Source of the DNA: Halomonas sp. GFAJ-1
GTDB lineage: Bacteria > Pseudomonadota > Gammaproteobacteria > Pseudomonadales > Halomonadaceae
Length of the DNA stretch: 64,000 nt
NCBI GenBank assembly: GCA_002966495.1
Contig: CP016490.1
Span: forward strand, 3,100,001-3,164,000
Reading direction: 5' to 3'
Of the stretch, positions 1 to 9,248 are shown piece after piece. A program made the position numbers and the translations under genes. The notes below the pieces were generated by a model, which did no database searches, was not told where the DNA came from, and saw only the letters and a program-made list of their open reading frames with translations. Every line of letters starts with the position of its first letter. Position 1 is the stretch's first letter.

Positions 1-1
1 C

Positions 2-709
2 CGCTACGTACTAGGCACCGATGCCCAGGGCCGCGATTTATGGTCGATTGTGCTTTACGGCACTCGGGTATCATTATTGATTGGTTTTGGTGCTGTCTTT
101 CTCCAGGCACTGCTGGGGGTTACCTTTGGCTTAATGGCCGGTTATTTGGGTGGGCGTGTTGATGCCTTCTTAATGCGTCTGGCGGATATACAGCTCTCGT
201 TCTCCACCTTGATGGTGGCCATTGTGGTGGGGGCGGTGGTGAAAGCCACCATGGGCAGCGCCTTCTACAGCCAGTATGCGGTACTTATGCTGATACTGAT
301 AATCGGCTTGGCCGAGTGGCCACAGTACGCACGCACAGTGCGAGCCTCGGTACTGGCCGAAAAAAACAAAGAGTACGTGGACGCCGCCCGCGTGATGGGC
401 CTGCGCAGCAAACGCATTATGTTCCGTCATGTACTGCCCAACACGCTCTCACCTATTTTTGTTATCTCTACGGTACAGATTGCCAATGCGATTATTTCCG
501 AGGCGGCGCTGTCGTTCTTGGGGCTAGGGATGCCAGAAACCCACCCATCACTGGGGTCACTGATAAAGTCAGGCTTTGACTACATTCAATCAGGCTCTTG
601 GTGGATTACGTTGATTCCTGGTGCGGTGCTAGTAGTGCTGGTGCTGTCTATCAATCTATTGGGTGACTGGCTTCGCGATGTCATGAACCCACGACTTTAT
701 AAAGGCTGA
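2..709 (+). CDS. dppC: dipeptide ABC transporter permease, DppC type (5' end outside window)
   Basis: This is an inner-membrane permease subunit of a dipeptide/oligopeptide ABC importer. The reading frame is open from base 2 and encodes the phrase LGTDAQGRDLWS, which normally lies inside DppC/OppC proteins, so the gene starts before the window and the GTG at 50 is internal. Several hydrophobic segments and the cytoplasmic EAA loop (EYVDAARVMGLRSKRI, which contacts the ATPases) are visible. It ends 7 bases before the DppD-like ATPase gene and is clearly in one operon with it. The exact peptide substrate cannot be read from sequence; the downstream prolidase gene fits dipeptides. Confidence 0.93.
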   Translation, partial: RYVLGTDAQGRDLWSIVLYGTRVSLLIGFGAVFLQALLGVTFGLMAGYLGGRVDAFLMRLADIQLSFSTLMVAIVVGAVVKATMGSAFYSQYAVLMLILIIGLAEWPQYARTVRASVLAEKNKEYVDAARVMGLRSKRIMFRHVLPNTLSPIFVISTVQIANAIISEAALSFLGLGMPETHPSLGSLIKSGFDYIQSGSWWITLIPGAVLVVLVLSINLLGDWLRDVMNPRLYKG

Positions 710-716
710 GGGCACC

Positions 717-1733
717 ATGGCACTACTTGAAGTTTCTCAACTCGATGTTCGCTTTGCCCTACGCCAGGGCGAAGTGCGCGCCCTACGCGATGTTAATTTC
801 ACCCTTGAGCGCGGTGAACGTTTAGGCATTGTCGGAGAGTCCGGCGCCGGTAAATCGGTGGCCGCTTTCTCACTACTGAATTTGATCGCCAAGCCCGGAT
901 TTATTGCTGGGGGAAGCATTAAATTTGAAGGCCAAACACTTAATACGATGTCTGAGCGCGGCCTGCGTAAGGTGCGCGGCAACCGCATCTCGATGATTTT
1001 CCAAGATCCGATGATGACGCTAAACCCGGTGCTCTCTATCGGTGAGCAAATGGTGGAGTGCCTAAAGGCGCACCGGCGTATTTCATCAAAAGAGGCGCGC
1101 AGTATCGCACTAGACAAGCTGCGCCAAGTGCAGATCCCATCGCCGGAAACGCGTCTGGATCAGTACCCCCACGAGCTTTCCGGGGGTATGCGTCAGCGGA
1201 TCATTATCGCCATCGCACTGCTGCTTGACCCCGACATCATCATTGCCGATGAGCCCACCACCGCTTTGGATGTGACTATTCAAGCGGAAATAATGGCGCT
1301 GCTGCTAGAGCTATGCGAGCAGCACAATGTCGGGCTTATATTGATCACCCACGACCTGGGCGTTGTTAGCCAAGTTACCCAGCACATGCTGGTTATGTAT
1401 GCTGGCAGAGTGATTGAGCAAGGCCCCACCAGGGAAATTATCAACGACCCACAACACCCCTACACCCAGGGGCTCATTAACGCCCTGCCGCAAATGGCGA
1501 CCCCAGGAGAAAGGCTCAACCAAATCCGCGGCAGTATGCCCTCGTTGTCCAATTTACCTAATGGCTGCGCCTTCCATCCCCGCTGTGACTTTATCAATCG
1601 TGCCGATGGCCAGCCCCGCCCGGCATGTACCCAGCAAGTCCCTGGCTTCGTCACCTCAGGCAACTGCCAAGTGGCCTGCCACATGGTGGCTGAGATGCTA
1701 GAAGACCGTCGCCTGAAGGAGGAAACCTCATGA
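717..1733 (+). CDS. dppD: dipeptide ABC transporter ATP-binding protein, DppD type
   Basis: One of the paired ATPases that drive peptide import. The 338-residue protein has a Walker A motif GESGAGKS at residues 40-47, the ABC signature LSGGMRQR near 155 and Walker B with IIIADEPTTALD near 175. The C-terminal peptide-transporter extension carries a Cys-rich stretch (GCAFHPRCDF, later PACTQ), as usual for DppD/OppD. The stop overlaps the start of the next ATPase gene by 4 bases (ATGA), implying translational coupling. Confidence 0.95.
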   Translation: MALLEVSQLDVRFALRQGEVRALRDVNFTLERGERLGIVGESGAGKSVAAFSLLNLIAKPGFIAGGSIKFEGQTLNTMSERGLRKVRGNRISMIFQDPMMTLNPVLSIGEQMVECLKAHRRISSKEARSIALDKLRQVQIPSPETRLDQYPHELSGGMRQRIIIAIALLLDPDIIIADEPTTALDVTIQAEIMALLLELCEQHNVGLILITHDLGVVSQVTQHMLVMYAGRVIEQGPTREIINDPQHPYTQGLINALPQMATPGERLNQIRGSMPSLSNLPNGCAFHPRCDFINRADGQPRPACTQQVPGFVTSGNCQVACHMVAEMLEDRRLKEETS

Positions 1734-2791
1734 GTGCGCAGGCAGAAACGCTTATCACCCACCCGACACAAAACGAAGAGAGCAGCGAGTCGCTGTTGCA
1801 AATTCGTGGGCTAAAGAAGCGCTTTTCGCTATCAGGCGATTTCCTAGATCAGCTGCGATTTAAAGGCGGCAAGCTGGTTCGCCATCAAGAGCATGTGCAT
1901 GCCATTAACGGCGTTAATTTAGACATCAAACGCGGTGAAGCACTCTGTGTAGTGGGCGAGTCCGGCTGTGGCAAATCAACGGTGGCCCGCACGGTGATGG
2001 GGCTGATTACGCCTAGCGAAGGCGAGATTAGCTACGATGGCCAGCGTATCGACAACCTGAGTTCGCGTCAGCTGCTGCCCTATCGCAAGCGCATGCAGAT
2101 GATTTTTCAGAATCCTTATGCATCGCTCAACCCACGCATGACCATCCAGCAAACCCTGGAAGAACCGCTGCGCTTGCATCACCCGAACTGGAATCGGCAG
2201 CAAATTCTCGACAAAGTTGGAGAGGTAATGCGCTCTGTGGGCATTGACCCTGACTGGGGCAAGCGCTTTGGGCATGAGTTTTCCGGTGGCCAGCGTCAGC
2301 GCATCGCGATTGCACGCGCCTTAGCGGTTGACCCGGAGTTTATCGTCGCAGATGAGCCCATTTCAGCGCTAGACGTTTCCATTCAGGCTCAAGTGCTCAA
2401 CCTACTAATGGATGCACAGCGTGATCGTAATCTAACTTACCTATTTATTACCCATGACTTAGCCGTAGTAGAGCATTTCGGCACCCGGGTAGCTGTGATG
2501 TATTTAGGGACAGTATGCGAGATTGCTACAACGGCCACGCTGTTTGAGAAGCCACGCCACCCCTACACGCAGGCGCTGCTCTCGGCGATCCCACGGCTGA
2601 AAGATGACAGACCACAGCATATCCGCCTAACCGGCGAAGTGCCTACGCCGGTCAACTTACCCAGCGGCTGTGTCTTCCACGGGCGCTGCCCCTACGCCAA
2701 CGCCCGCTGCAAGCAGGAAATTCCTACGCTGCGAACGCAGGACGACGGCACACGCGTCGCATGCCACGCTGTAGAAGAAGGTCGCCTATGA
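1730..2791 (+). CDS. dppF: dipeptide ABC transporter ATP-binding protein, DppF type
   Basis: Second ATPase of the importer, 353 residues. Walker A is GESGCGKS near residue 75, the signature FSGGQRQR near 185, and Walker B reads FIVADEPISALD. The Cys-containing C-terminal extension (GCVFHGRCPYA) matches the DppF/OppF family. It is translationally coupled to dppD by the ATGA overlap. A 49-base gap separates it from the LysR gene, so the regulator may be read from the same transcript or from its own promoter. Confidence 0.95.
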   Translation: MSAQAETLITHPTQNEESSESLLQIRGLKKRFSLSGDFLDQLRFKGGKLVRHQEHVHAINGVNLDIKRGEALCVVGESGCGKSTVARTVMGLITPSEGEISYDGQRIDNLSSRQLLPYRKRMQMIFQNPYASLNPRMTIQQTLEEPLRLHHPNWNRQQILDKVGEVMRSVGIDPDWGKRFGHEFSGGQRQRIAIARALAVDPEFIVADEPISALDVSIQAQVLNLLMDAQRDRNLTYLFITHDLAVVEHFGTRVAVMYLGTVCEIATTATLFEKPRHPYTQALLSAIPRLKDDRPQHIRLTGEVPTPVNLPSGCVFHGRCPYANARCKQEIPTLRTQDDGTRVACHAVEEGRL

Positions 2792-2840
2792 AGGTCATCT
2801 TCAACAAAGCATCGCGCCTGAGAGCACTACGAGGTATGGC

Positions 2841-3752
2841 ATGGAAATTCGCTGGCTAGAAGACTTTATTGCCCTGGCCAGAACGCGACACTTCTCCCGC
2901 GCCGCCGACGAGCAACACGTGACTCAGCCCACCTTCTCCCGGCGAATTAAGCTACTGGAAGAGGAGATGGGCGTCACGCTGATAAATCGACAAACGCTGC
3001 CGCTCTCGCTCACGCCCGCGGGAGAAGAATTTTTGACACTATGCGAGCAAGTTACCGACCGTGTACGCCTCACACGCGACCGTGTGCGAGAGATAAGCGC
3101 TGGGCAGCAGCGACGTATTATGGTGGCCGCCCCCCAAAGCTTACTGCCGCAGTTCTTACCCGAATGGCTAGCCAAAATGGGCTGGCAGGAGCGCGTACAA
3201 CCTTACCTGCGCGCCACCGGCTGGGTAGCCAGCGACTATTTTCAAGCGCTTGCTAGGGCGGAATGCGATCTAGCCATGTGTTATTGGCCCATAGGACGCT
3301 GTGATTTAGATATCGATACCAGCGCATGCACCTACCGCGTGATAGGTCATGAGCGTCTGATCCCAGTTACTGGGCTAAATAGCCAAGGCTCACCCTGCGC
3401 CCTTTTGCCGGGTACTCGGCAACAGCCAGCTCCCTGGCTTGCCTATCCAAAACGCGGATTGCTGGGTTCGGCGGTAAAAGCACACCTTGCCCGCATGCCC
3501 CAAAGCACCTACCTGACGGCACAGAGTGAAAACCTCTATGCCGCAGGTATTAAAGAGTTAGTGCTGCTTGGCTATGGCATGAGCTGGCTACCTGAACGCA
3601 ACGTAAGCGCTGAGCTTGCTAAAGGCACCTTGGTACGGGCAGGCGATAGCCGCTGGGATGTGCCCATGGAACTCCGTTTATACCGACATCAAAGCCAGCA
3701 TCATGTTGAACTGGATGGGCTATGGAGTGAACTCACTCCACCACGACATTGA
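2841..3752 (+). CDS. LysR-family transcriptional regulator
   Basis: DNA-binding regulator of 303 residues with an N-terminal winged helix-turn-helix at about residues 1-60 (IRWLEDFIALARTRHFSRAA, then TQPTFSRRIKLLEEEMG) and a periplasmic-binding-protein-like effector domain. The start is supported by GAGG six bases upstream. It lies between the dipeptide transporter and the prolidase gene and overlaps the region just before the pepQ start, so control of peptide uptake and use is the simplest guess. The effector is unknown. Confidence 0.92.
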   Translation: MEIRWLEDFIALARTRHFSRAADEQHVTQPTFSRRIKLLEEEMGVTLINRQTLPLSLTPAGEEFLTLCEQVTDRVRLTRDRVREISAGQQRRIMVAAPQSLLPQFLPEWLAKMGWQERVQPYLRATGWVASDYFQALARAECDLAMCYWPIGRCDLDIDTSACTYRVIGHERLIPVTGLNSQGSPCALLPGTRQQPAPWLAYPKRGLLGSAVKAHLARMPQSTYLTAQSENLYAAGIKELVLLGYGMSWLPERNVSAELAKGTLVRAGDSRWDVPMELRLYRHQSQHHVELDGLWSELTPPRH

Positions 3753-3766
3753 AAGGACACCTAGGT

Positions 3767-5071
3767 ATGTCAACCACCCTATTTAATTTACAGCGAGATC
3801 ACTTAGCGCATTTACAGCGCGCATATAGCGATATTTTGATAGCTCAAGAGATAGATAGCCTGGCTATTTACAGCGGCCATGCCAATGTCCATTTCGCAGA
3901 CGACCAAACACCTACGTTTCAAGCTTATGGTCACTTCATGCACTGGATAGGGCTTGCCAATGTGCAGCATAGCTGGCTTGTCATTCAACCAGGCAAACGT
4001 CCGCAGCTTTATTTATATGCGCCGGCTGATTTCTGGCATTTACCCACGCGTCTTCCTGAAGAGCCTTGGGTAGCTGAACTTGATGTGCATCTGTGCAGCG
4101 ACAAAATAACGCCTCCCCTCACGGGGCGCGCAGCGGTGATTGGCGACATCCACTGCCTAGAAGCAAGCACACAACAAGCCATTCAAGCAGAGCATGAGCC
4201 CACCGCGCTGATCCAAGCACTTGATGAGCTACGACTGTTTAAAACGGCTTATGAGATCGCTTGCCTGCGTGAAGCAAACCGTTTGGCTATCGCTGGGCAC
4301 CAAGCCGCTCAGGCTTCGTTCGTTGGTGCCTCAGGGGAGCTGGACATCCAGCTGGCTTATCTAGGTGCCAGTCGTCAGCGTGAATCTGACGTGCCGTATC
4401 AAAATATTATTGGTCTGAATAGCCATGCGGGTGTGCTGCACTATCAACACTATGACCTGCATAGCCCTAAGCAGCGGCACAGCTTGTTGGTAGACGCCGG
4501 CCGACGCTTTCGCGGTTACTGTGCCGATATCACAAGAACCCACGCCGGCCCTGATGCACCCAGTATTTTTGGCGACTTAATTACCGCCATGCACGGCCTT
4601 AAAGATGTGCTTATTGAGCATATTGCACCTGGCGTTGAATTTGTGGCTCTACATGAGCAAATGCACCAGCGTCTAGGCGAGATGTTAATCGCCCACGATC
4701 TCTTCAAAGGCAGCGTAGAAGAAGCGGTTGATGAAGGCGTCACGCGTGCATTTTGCCCCCACGGGCTGGGGCATTCGCTGGGGCTTCAGGTACACGACGT
4801 AGCAGGACTGCGCCACCCCGACGGAACACCTGCTCCCGCACCTGAAGACCATCCGGCATTGCGTCTCACCCGAACGCTGCGCACAGGTATGGTAGTGACC
4901 ATTGAGCCCGGACTCTACTTTATCCCGATGCTGCTAGCACCGCTGCGTAAAACATCGCTACCGATTAATTGGGAATTAGTAGATGCGTTGGCGCCTTGTG
5001 GCGGCATTCGAATTGAAGACAACGTACTGATTACCGAAAGCGGCTACGAAAACCTAACGCCCTCGCAGTAA
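3767..5071 (+). CDS. pepQ: Xaa-Pro dipeptidase (prolidase, M24B)
   Basis: Cytosolic metallopeptidase that cleaves dipeptides with C-terminal proline. I chose ATG 3767 over the upstream TTG at 3749 because AAAGGA sits about nine bases before it; this gives 434 residues, close to E. coli PepQ. The five metal ligands of the pita-bread fold are visible: two Asp in LLVDAGRRFRGYCADITRT, His in HGLGHSLGLQVHDVAG, Glu in TIEPGLYF and Glu in GGIRIEDNV. The co-directional dipeptide importer upstream suggests uptake and hydrolysis are linked. A strong terminator follows. Confidence 0.95.
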   Translation: MSTTLFNLQRDHLAHLQRAYSDILIAQEIDSLAIYSGHANVHFADDQTPTFQAYGHFMHWIGLANVQHSWLVIQPGKRPQLYLYAPADFWHLPTRLPEEPWVAELDVHLCSDKITPPLTGRAAVIGDIHCLEASTQQAIQAEHEPTALIQALDELRLFKTAYEIACLREANRLAIAGHQAAQASFVGASGELDIQLAYLGASRQRESDVPYQNIIGLNSHAGVLHYQHYDLHSPKQRHSLLVDAGRRFRGYCADITRTHAGPDAPSIFGDLITAMHGLKDVLIEHIAPGVEFVALHEQMHQRLGEMLIAHDLFKGSVEEAVDEGVTRAFCPHGLGHSLGLQVHDVAGLRHPDGTPAPAPEDHPALRLTRTLRTGMVVTIEPGLYFIPMLLAPLRKTSLPINWELVDALAPCGGIRIEDNVLITESGYENLTPSQ

Positions 5072-5081
5072 TTTACCCAAA

Positions 5082-5108
5082 AAAACGCCCGACAAAGCCG
5101 GGCGTTTT
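5082..5108. terminator. bidirectional rho-independent terminator between pepQ and ompW
   Basis: A perfect 10-bp stem (AAAACGCCCG with CGGGCGTTTT) and a 7-base loop. T-runs follow the stem on both strands, so it can end the pepQ transcript and the convergent ompW transcript. Confidence 0.9.
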
Positions 5109-5158
5109 GTGCAAACTTGCTACCTTCAGACATGCTGAAGCAGCGTTTGCGGCATTGA

Positions 5159-5773
5159 TTAGAAGCGATAGGTAACGCCGCCACCGACAGTGACCGGATC
5201 AATGTCTACTTTACCAACCGTATTGCCACCAGCATTAATATCCGCACTAACATCAGCGTAGCTTACATAGCCGTTCAGCATAATGTTCTGCGTCACAGCT
5301 AGATCTACACCTGCTTGACCAATGACACCATAGCTACTGTCGACACTAACATCTGGCGTGGTGCTTTCTCCAGAAAAACGCGTGTAGTTTAAGCCAGCCC
5401 CCACATAAGGCTGTACTTTAGAGTCCAGTCCACCCATTGGGTAGTAGTTAACCAACAAGTTAACGGGCATACGGTCGACACTGCCAATGTCACCGCCAGG
5501 GGTAATGTTGAGGTCGTGCTCGAATTTCTCAGAGCTATTCAACTCTACGCCAACCTTGTCTGCAAACAGGTAGCCTGCACCAAAAGTGAAGCCACGGGCA
5601 CTTTGGACATTTATATCTGCACCGAGAACATCTCCATTACCAGAGCCCGTATCGGTTTGGGCCACACCAATACGTACAAATGTATCTCCTGCTCCATAAG
5701 CAAGCGCTGCTTGACTTGCCATTAGTGTGCCAGCGGAAATAACGGCAGCTGTCATCAGTTTAATTTTGCTCAT
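5159..5773 (-). CDS. ompW: OmpW-family outer membrane protein
   Basis: A small eight-stranded outer-membrane beta-barrel, 204 residues. The N-terminal signal peptide runs to about residue 25 (TLMASQAALA, then YGAGD) and the chain ends in YRF, the terminal aromatic typical of barrel proteins. The opening AGDTFVRIGVAQTD and internal PYVGAGLNYTRF fit OmpW. The family is linked to passage of small hydrophobic compounds and to osmotic and oxidative stress. It is monocistronic, with its own upstream region and the shared terminator downstream. Confidence 0.92.
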   Translation of the reverse strand: MSKIKLMTAAVISAGTLMASQAALAYGAGDTFVRIGVAQTDTGSGNGDVLGADINVQSARGFTFGAGYLFADKVGVELNSSEKFEHDLNITPGGDIGSVDRMPVNLLVNYYPMGGLDSKVQPYVGAGLNYTRFSGESTTPDVSVDSSYGVIGQAGVDLAVTQNIMLNGYVSYADVSADINAGGNTVGKVDIDPVTVGGGVTYRF

Positions 5774-5968
5774 CAGGGCAATCCTCTTGCATTCAACTCA
5801 GGGGGTGGATTTTTTAGGCTAGTTTATGAATAGCTACTGTTTATACTAGCTTGTTATACAAGATATACCAGTCGAACAGCGTTTCAAAATTTTTAGTGTA
5901 ATTTTAATATAGGTTTTTGTTTTCAAACAAACTGTTGAGCGATAGAGCGATAGCTCAAAGCAATAGAC

Positions 5969-5994
5969 AAAAAAAAGAGTCCCCCGAAGGGGAC
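5969..5994 (-). terminator. strong rho-independent terminator, UUCG tetraloop
   Basis: On the minus strand GTCCCC-TTCG-GGGGAC is followed by TC and eight T. It ends either the monooxygenase/dehydrogenase transcript or a small RNA. Confidence 0.88.
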
Positions 5995-6085
5995 CCAGGT
6001 GGAGCACGCCAGCTCACTCGGTGTGTCGCTTACCAGCAAAGGCTGGGGCGATGTAGCAAAGAAGGGAGAGAGGCCTAGTTCATCT
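5969..6085 (-). ncRNA. candidate small RNA or structured 3' UTR
   Basis: Read on the minus strand, about 90 structured bases lead into a textbook terminator. Visible elements are a CCAGC/GCUGG hairpin, a GAGC/GCUC hairpin, a CU-rich single strand (CUCUCUCCCUUCUUUGC) resembling an anti-Shine-Dalgarno seed, and finally GUCCCC-UUCG-GGGGAC followed by UCUUUUUUUU. Such a tail is typical of Hfq-binding RNAs. I see no convincing -10/-35 pair, so it could be the processed 3' end of the upstream dehydrogenase mRNA, whose stop lies about 200 bases before. The 5' end given is a guess. Confidence 0.4.
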
Positions 6086-6296
6086 ATCAACTCTATTCTT
6101 TTGCTTCTTACACAATACGTAGCGATATGCGTGCCAATTTTCTAAAAATACAATTAAAACAATTGCTTAATTAAAAATTACTGGTTTTCGAAAGTATTAC
6201 GACGCACTGCAACAAACAAAATGCACCAGCACGACACATTTTTTTGTACCTCTGCCTCACAATGCGTCAAGTGGCGTGCTTAACGCCGCTATTGGG

Positions 6297-7361
6297 TTAA
6301 GGCGTGACAATGATTTTCACCTGCGCCTTGTCATTTAACAGCGCTTCAAATCCCTCTTCCACAATATCTGCAAGCGGAATACGCTGAGTCACCATGTCTT
6401 CAGCACGGAAGTAGCCACGCTGCATTAGCGCCATCACAGCCGGGTAGACATGACGGTAGGCAATAATCCCTTTCATGGTGCGCTCTTTAATGACGAGGTC
6501 ATTCGGCTGGAAGCTTGCCTCTCCCTCCCAAATACTCACCACAATGACTTCGCCGCCTTCATGGGTGCTATGCAACGACTGGTTCAGCACTGCCGGAATC
6601 CCGGTCACCTCGAACGCCACGTCAACGCCGCCATTGCTTAACGTTTGCAGTTTCTCCACGGCATCTTCTTGCTGCGGGTCAACCACAATTGCACCAAGTG
6701 CTTCAGCTTTGGCTTTACGTGAAGGCGCGACTTCAATGGCGTAAATTTGAGCGGCACCCGCAGCTTTCAGCGCTTCAATGGTCATTAACCCAATTGGGCC
6801 TGCGCCAAATACGGCCGCGCTATCGCCCGCTTTCAAACCACTTTGACGAACAGCATGCAAAGCAACCGCCGCTGGTTCTACCAATGCCCCTTGCTCGTAG
6901 CTGAGGTCATCCGGCAGCTTATGCACCATGTGCTCCCCCATCACGGTGAACTCCGAGAAGCCACCGCCGCCGCCGGAAAGGCCATGGAAACCCAATAGCG
7001 GCGTGAGGTTATAGCGCTCCATTTGATAAGCGCCATCCTTATTGGGCGAAAGAATCGGTTCTATGGCAACGCGATCCCCCACTTTCACCCGTGTTACTTT
7101 GTCACCTACCTCAACCACTTCACCGGCGAATTCATGCCCCATGATAATCGGTGCTTGTTCACCGCTAATGGGGTGTGGTTTATCGACGGGAATAAAAATC
7201 GGCCCAGCAGCGTACTCATGCAAATCGCTACCACAAATACCACACGCCGCCACCTTAACTTTTACCTCATGAGGGTCGTTAATCGTTGGTATTGGCATTT
7301 GCTCAACACGAAGGTCTTTCGCTGCGTACCAAACCGCTGCCTGCATGCTTGAATGACTCAT
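6297..7361 (-). CDS. zinc-type alcohol dehydrogenase, 2,3-butanediol dehydrogenase-like
   Basis: Medium-chain NAD(P)-dependent dehydrogenase of 354 residues that interconverts a secondary alcohol and a ketone. Catalytic zinc ligands are visible as C40 (CGICGSD), H76/E77 (GHEFAGEV) and E162 (VEPAAVA). The Rossmann motif is GAGPIG at 186-191. The overall pattern, including LLGFHGLSGGGGGFSE, fits the butanediol dehydrogenase branch. The structural-zinc lobe at about 101-124 contains no cysteine, whereas relatives have four there. It follows the monooxygenase gene by 15 bases, in the operon preceded by a sigma-54 promoter. Substrate could be acetoin/butanediol or another ketone. Confidence 0.88.
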   Translation of the reverse strand: MSHSSMQAAVWYAAKDLRVEQMPIPTINDPHEVKVKVAACGICGSDLHEYAAGPIFIPVDKPHPISGEQAPIIMGHEFAGEVVEVGDKVTRVKVGDRVAIEPILSPNKDGAYQMERYNLTPLLGFHGLSGGGGGFSEFTVMGEHMVHKLPDDLSYEQGALVEPAAVALHAVRQSGLKAGDSAAVFGAGPIGLMTIEALKAAGAAQIYAIEVAPSRKAKAEALGAIVVDPQQEDAVEKLQTLSNGGVDVAFEVTGIPAVLNQSLHSTHEGGEVIVVSIWEGEASFQPNDLVIKERTMKGIIAYRHVYPAVMALMQRGYFRAEDMVTQRIPLADIVEEGFEALLNDKAQVKIIVTP

Positions 7362-7376
7362 TTGCTACTCCTTCTC

Positions 7377-9191
7377 TTATGCTCTGTGATGAACTGGCTG
7401 CAGGCCATAGACAGGGGTATCTAGCCCTTCCATACGTGCTTTTAACTGCAGCGCCAAATAACGTGAGTAGTGCCGCGACTGGTGTAGGTTGCCGCCATGG
7501 AACCACAGTGCCTCTTGCTGAGTGGGCTTCCACATATTGCGCAGCTCACCTTCCCATGGGCCCGGGTCTTTGGTGGTGTCGGAACCTAGCCCCCAACACT
7601 TGCCGACTTTATCGGCCACTTCTTGAGAAATAAGCCGTGCCGCCCAGCCATTCATCGAGCCATAACCGGTGGCATAGATAATCAGGTCAGCCTCAAGCTC
7701 GCTGCCATCTGTCAGCGTGATGGAGTGCGGGTTAATGCGTTCGATGCCCACGCCGCTGCGCAGTTTGATGTCGCCACTGGCGACCAAATCGCAAGCCCCT
7801 ACATCAATGTAATAGCCTGAACCACGGCGCAAATACTTCAAAAACAGCCCCGATTCATCGTCACCGAAATCAAGCATAAAGCCTGCGCTCTCAAGCTTCT
7901 GATAAAACTCGGCATCACGCTTTTTAATCGCCTCAAAGGCGGGGCGCTGAAAATCTGGCAGCACCTTGTAAGGGATGGAGGCAAACACCAGATCGGCTTT
8001 TTCATGGGTTAACCCACTTGCCACCGCCTCTTCCGAATAAAGCGGCCCTAGCACCTCTTCCATCAGCGAATCCGACTTCACAATATGGGTCGATGAACGC
8101 TGCAGCATGGTGACATCGGCGTCGTGCTCCCACAGCGCTGCGGCAATATCGTGGGCCGAGTTGTTTGAGCCCACGATGACACATTTCTTGCCTTTATAGG
8201 CATCCGGCCCTGGGTGCTGGCTAGAGTGCTGCTGCTCACCTTCAAAGCTTTCCGCCCCTGGAAATGTCGGCACATTGGGCATCCCAGACATACCGGTAGC
8301 CATCACTAACTGTTTGGGTCGTAACGTGATCTCCTCGCCGTTGCGCTTAACCTTAACCACCCACTCCCCTGCGGCCTCGTCATAGCTAGCATTCTGACAC
8401 TCAGTGGAACTCCAATAATTGAGCTCCATCACTTTTGTGTACATTTCCAACCAGTCGCCCACTTTGTCTTTAGGGGCAAACACAGGCCAGTTATCTGGGA
8501 AGGGAATATAGGGAAGGTGGTCATACCAGACTGGATCGTGCAAGCAGAGCGACTTATAGCGGTTACGCCAGGAATCTCCCGCGCGCTCGTTGCGCTCAAT
8601 GATGATCGTCGGCACACCCAGTTGCCTGAGCCGTGCGCCTAAACCAATACCACCCTGGCCACCGCCAATAATCACGCAGTAAGGCTGCCGAGTGTAGCCC
8701 AGCTCCGCCTCTTCACGCTCCCGTGACTCCAACCACGTTTCACGCTGCTTATTGGCACCGTGTTCGGCCCCTTTTGGACGATGCTGATTGCACTGCTCAG
8801 GGTAGTCGTTCAGTGCTTGCATGGTGGTTAACAACGTCCAGCACTTGCCTTCTTTAAGACGCAAATAGCCTTTGCCACTGGCAACCGCTGTTTTGAAGGT
8901 AAACCATGCATCATAGGTGTCACCGTTTTCAGTGGCTTCGCCGTCTAACTGCCAACCCATAGGCTGTGCGTTATTGAGCGTGTCATTGAGCATGGCCTGA
9001 ATTTCATCTTTGCCTTCGCAGGTTTTTAAATTCCAGGTGAAGGTAAGAAAGTCGCGCCAGTAGCACTCGTCTCCAAACAGCGACAGTACTCGCTCAATAT
9101 CCTGGGTTTGAAGGGCAGTATCGAAATCCTGCAGCCACGCTTGAACAGTCTCCGTGGGGGTTTGCTGGACTTGTGCCGTTATCTTTGACAT
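7377..9191 (-). CDS. flavin-containing monooxygenase (Baeyer-Villiger-like) with N-terminal NTF2-like domain
   Basis: A 604-residue flavoprotein. An NTF2/SnoaL-like domain occupies about residues 10-125. The FAD-binding motif GGGQGGIG is at 176-183 and the NADPH-binding motif VGSNNSAHD at 340-348. Before the latter, F316-x-G318-xxx-H322-xxx-H326-P327 fits the FxGxxxHxxx(W/Y/F)P fingerprint of Baeyer-Villiger enzymes and FMOs, with His in the aromatic position. Predicted role: oxygenation of a ketone or similar small molecule in the cytoplasm. It is the first gene after a sigma-54 promoter, followed by an alcohol dehydrogenase, so an alcohol-to-ketone-to-ester route is possible. No esterase is adjacent. 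Confidence 0.88.
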   Translation of the reverse strand: MSKITAQVQQTPTETVQAWLQDFDTALQTQDIERVLSLFGDECYWRDFLTFTWNLKTCEGKDEIQAMLNDTLNNAQPMGWQLDGEATENGDTYDAWFTFKTAVASGKGYLRLKEGKCWTLLTTMQALNDYPEQCNQHRPKGAEHGANKQRETWLESREREEAELGYTRQPYCVIIGGGQGGIGLGARLRQLGVPTIIIERNERAGDSWRNRYKSLCLHDPVWYDHLPYIPFPDNWPVFAPKDKVGDWLEMYTKVMELNYWSSTECQNASYDEAAGEWVVKVKRNGEEITLRPKQLVMATGMSGMPNVPTFPGAESFEGEQQHSSQHPGPDAYKGKKCVIVGSNNSAHDIAAALWEHDADVTMLQRSSTHIVKSDSLMEEVLGPLYSEEAVASGLTHEKADLVFASIPYKVLPDFQRPAFEAIKKRDAEFYQKLESAGFMLDFGDDESGLFLKYLRRGSGYYIDVGACDLVASGDIKLRSGVGIERINPHSITLTDGSELEADLIIYATGYGSMNGWAARLISQEVADKVGKCWGLGSDTTKDPGPWEGELRNMWKPTQQEALWFHGGNLHQSRHYSRYLALQLKARMEGLDTPVYGLQPVHHRA

Positions 9192-9248
9192 AGCGGGTAC
9201 TCCATGTGCATTTGTTATTGTTGAGTTAACTGTGATGCACCCAACCCT

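Larger units (their letters stand above)
5774..6296. other. 523-bp intergenic region between ompW and the butanediol dehydrogenase gene
   Basis: No protein gene is supported. The part next to ompW is AT-rich and should carry the ompW promoter. The middle holds a UUCG-capped terminator on the minus strand and a structured stretch just before it (listed separately). The part near 6120-6240 is AT-rich without a clear signal. Confidence 0.7.
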
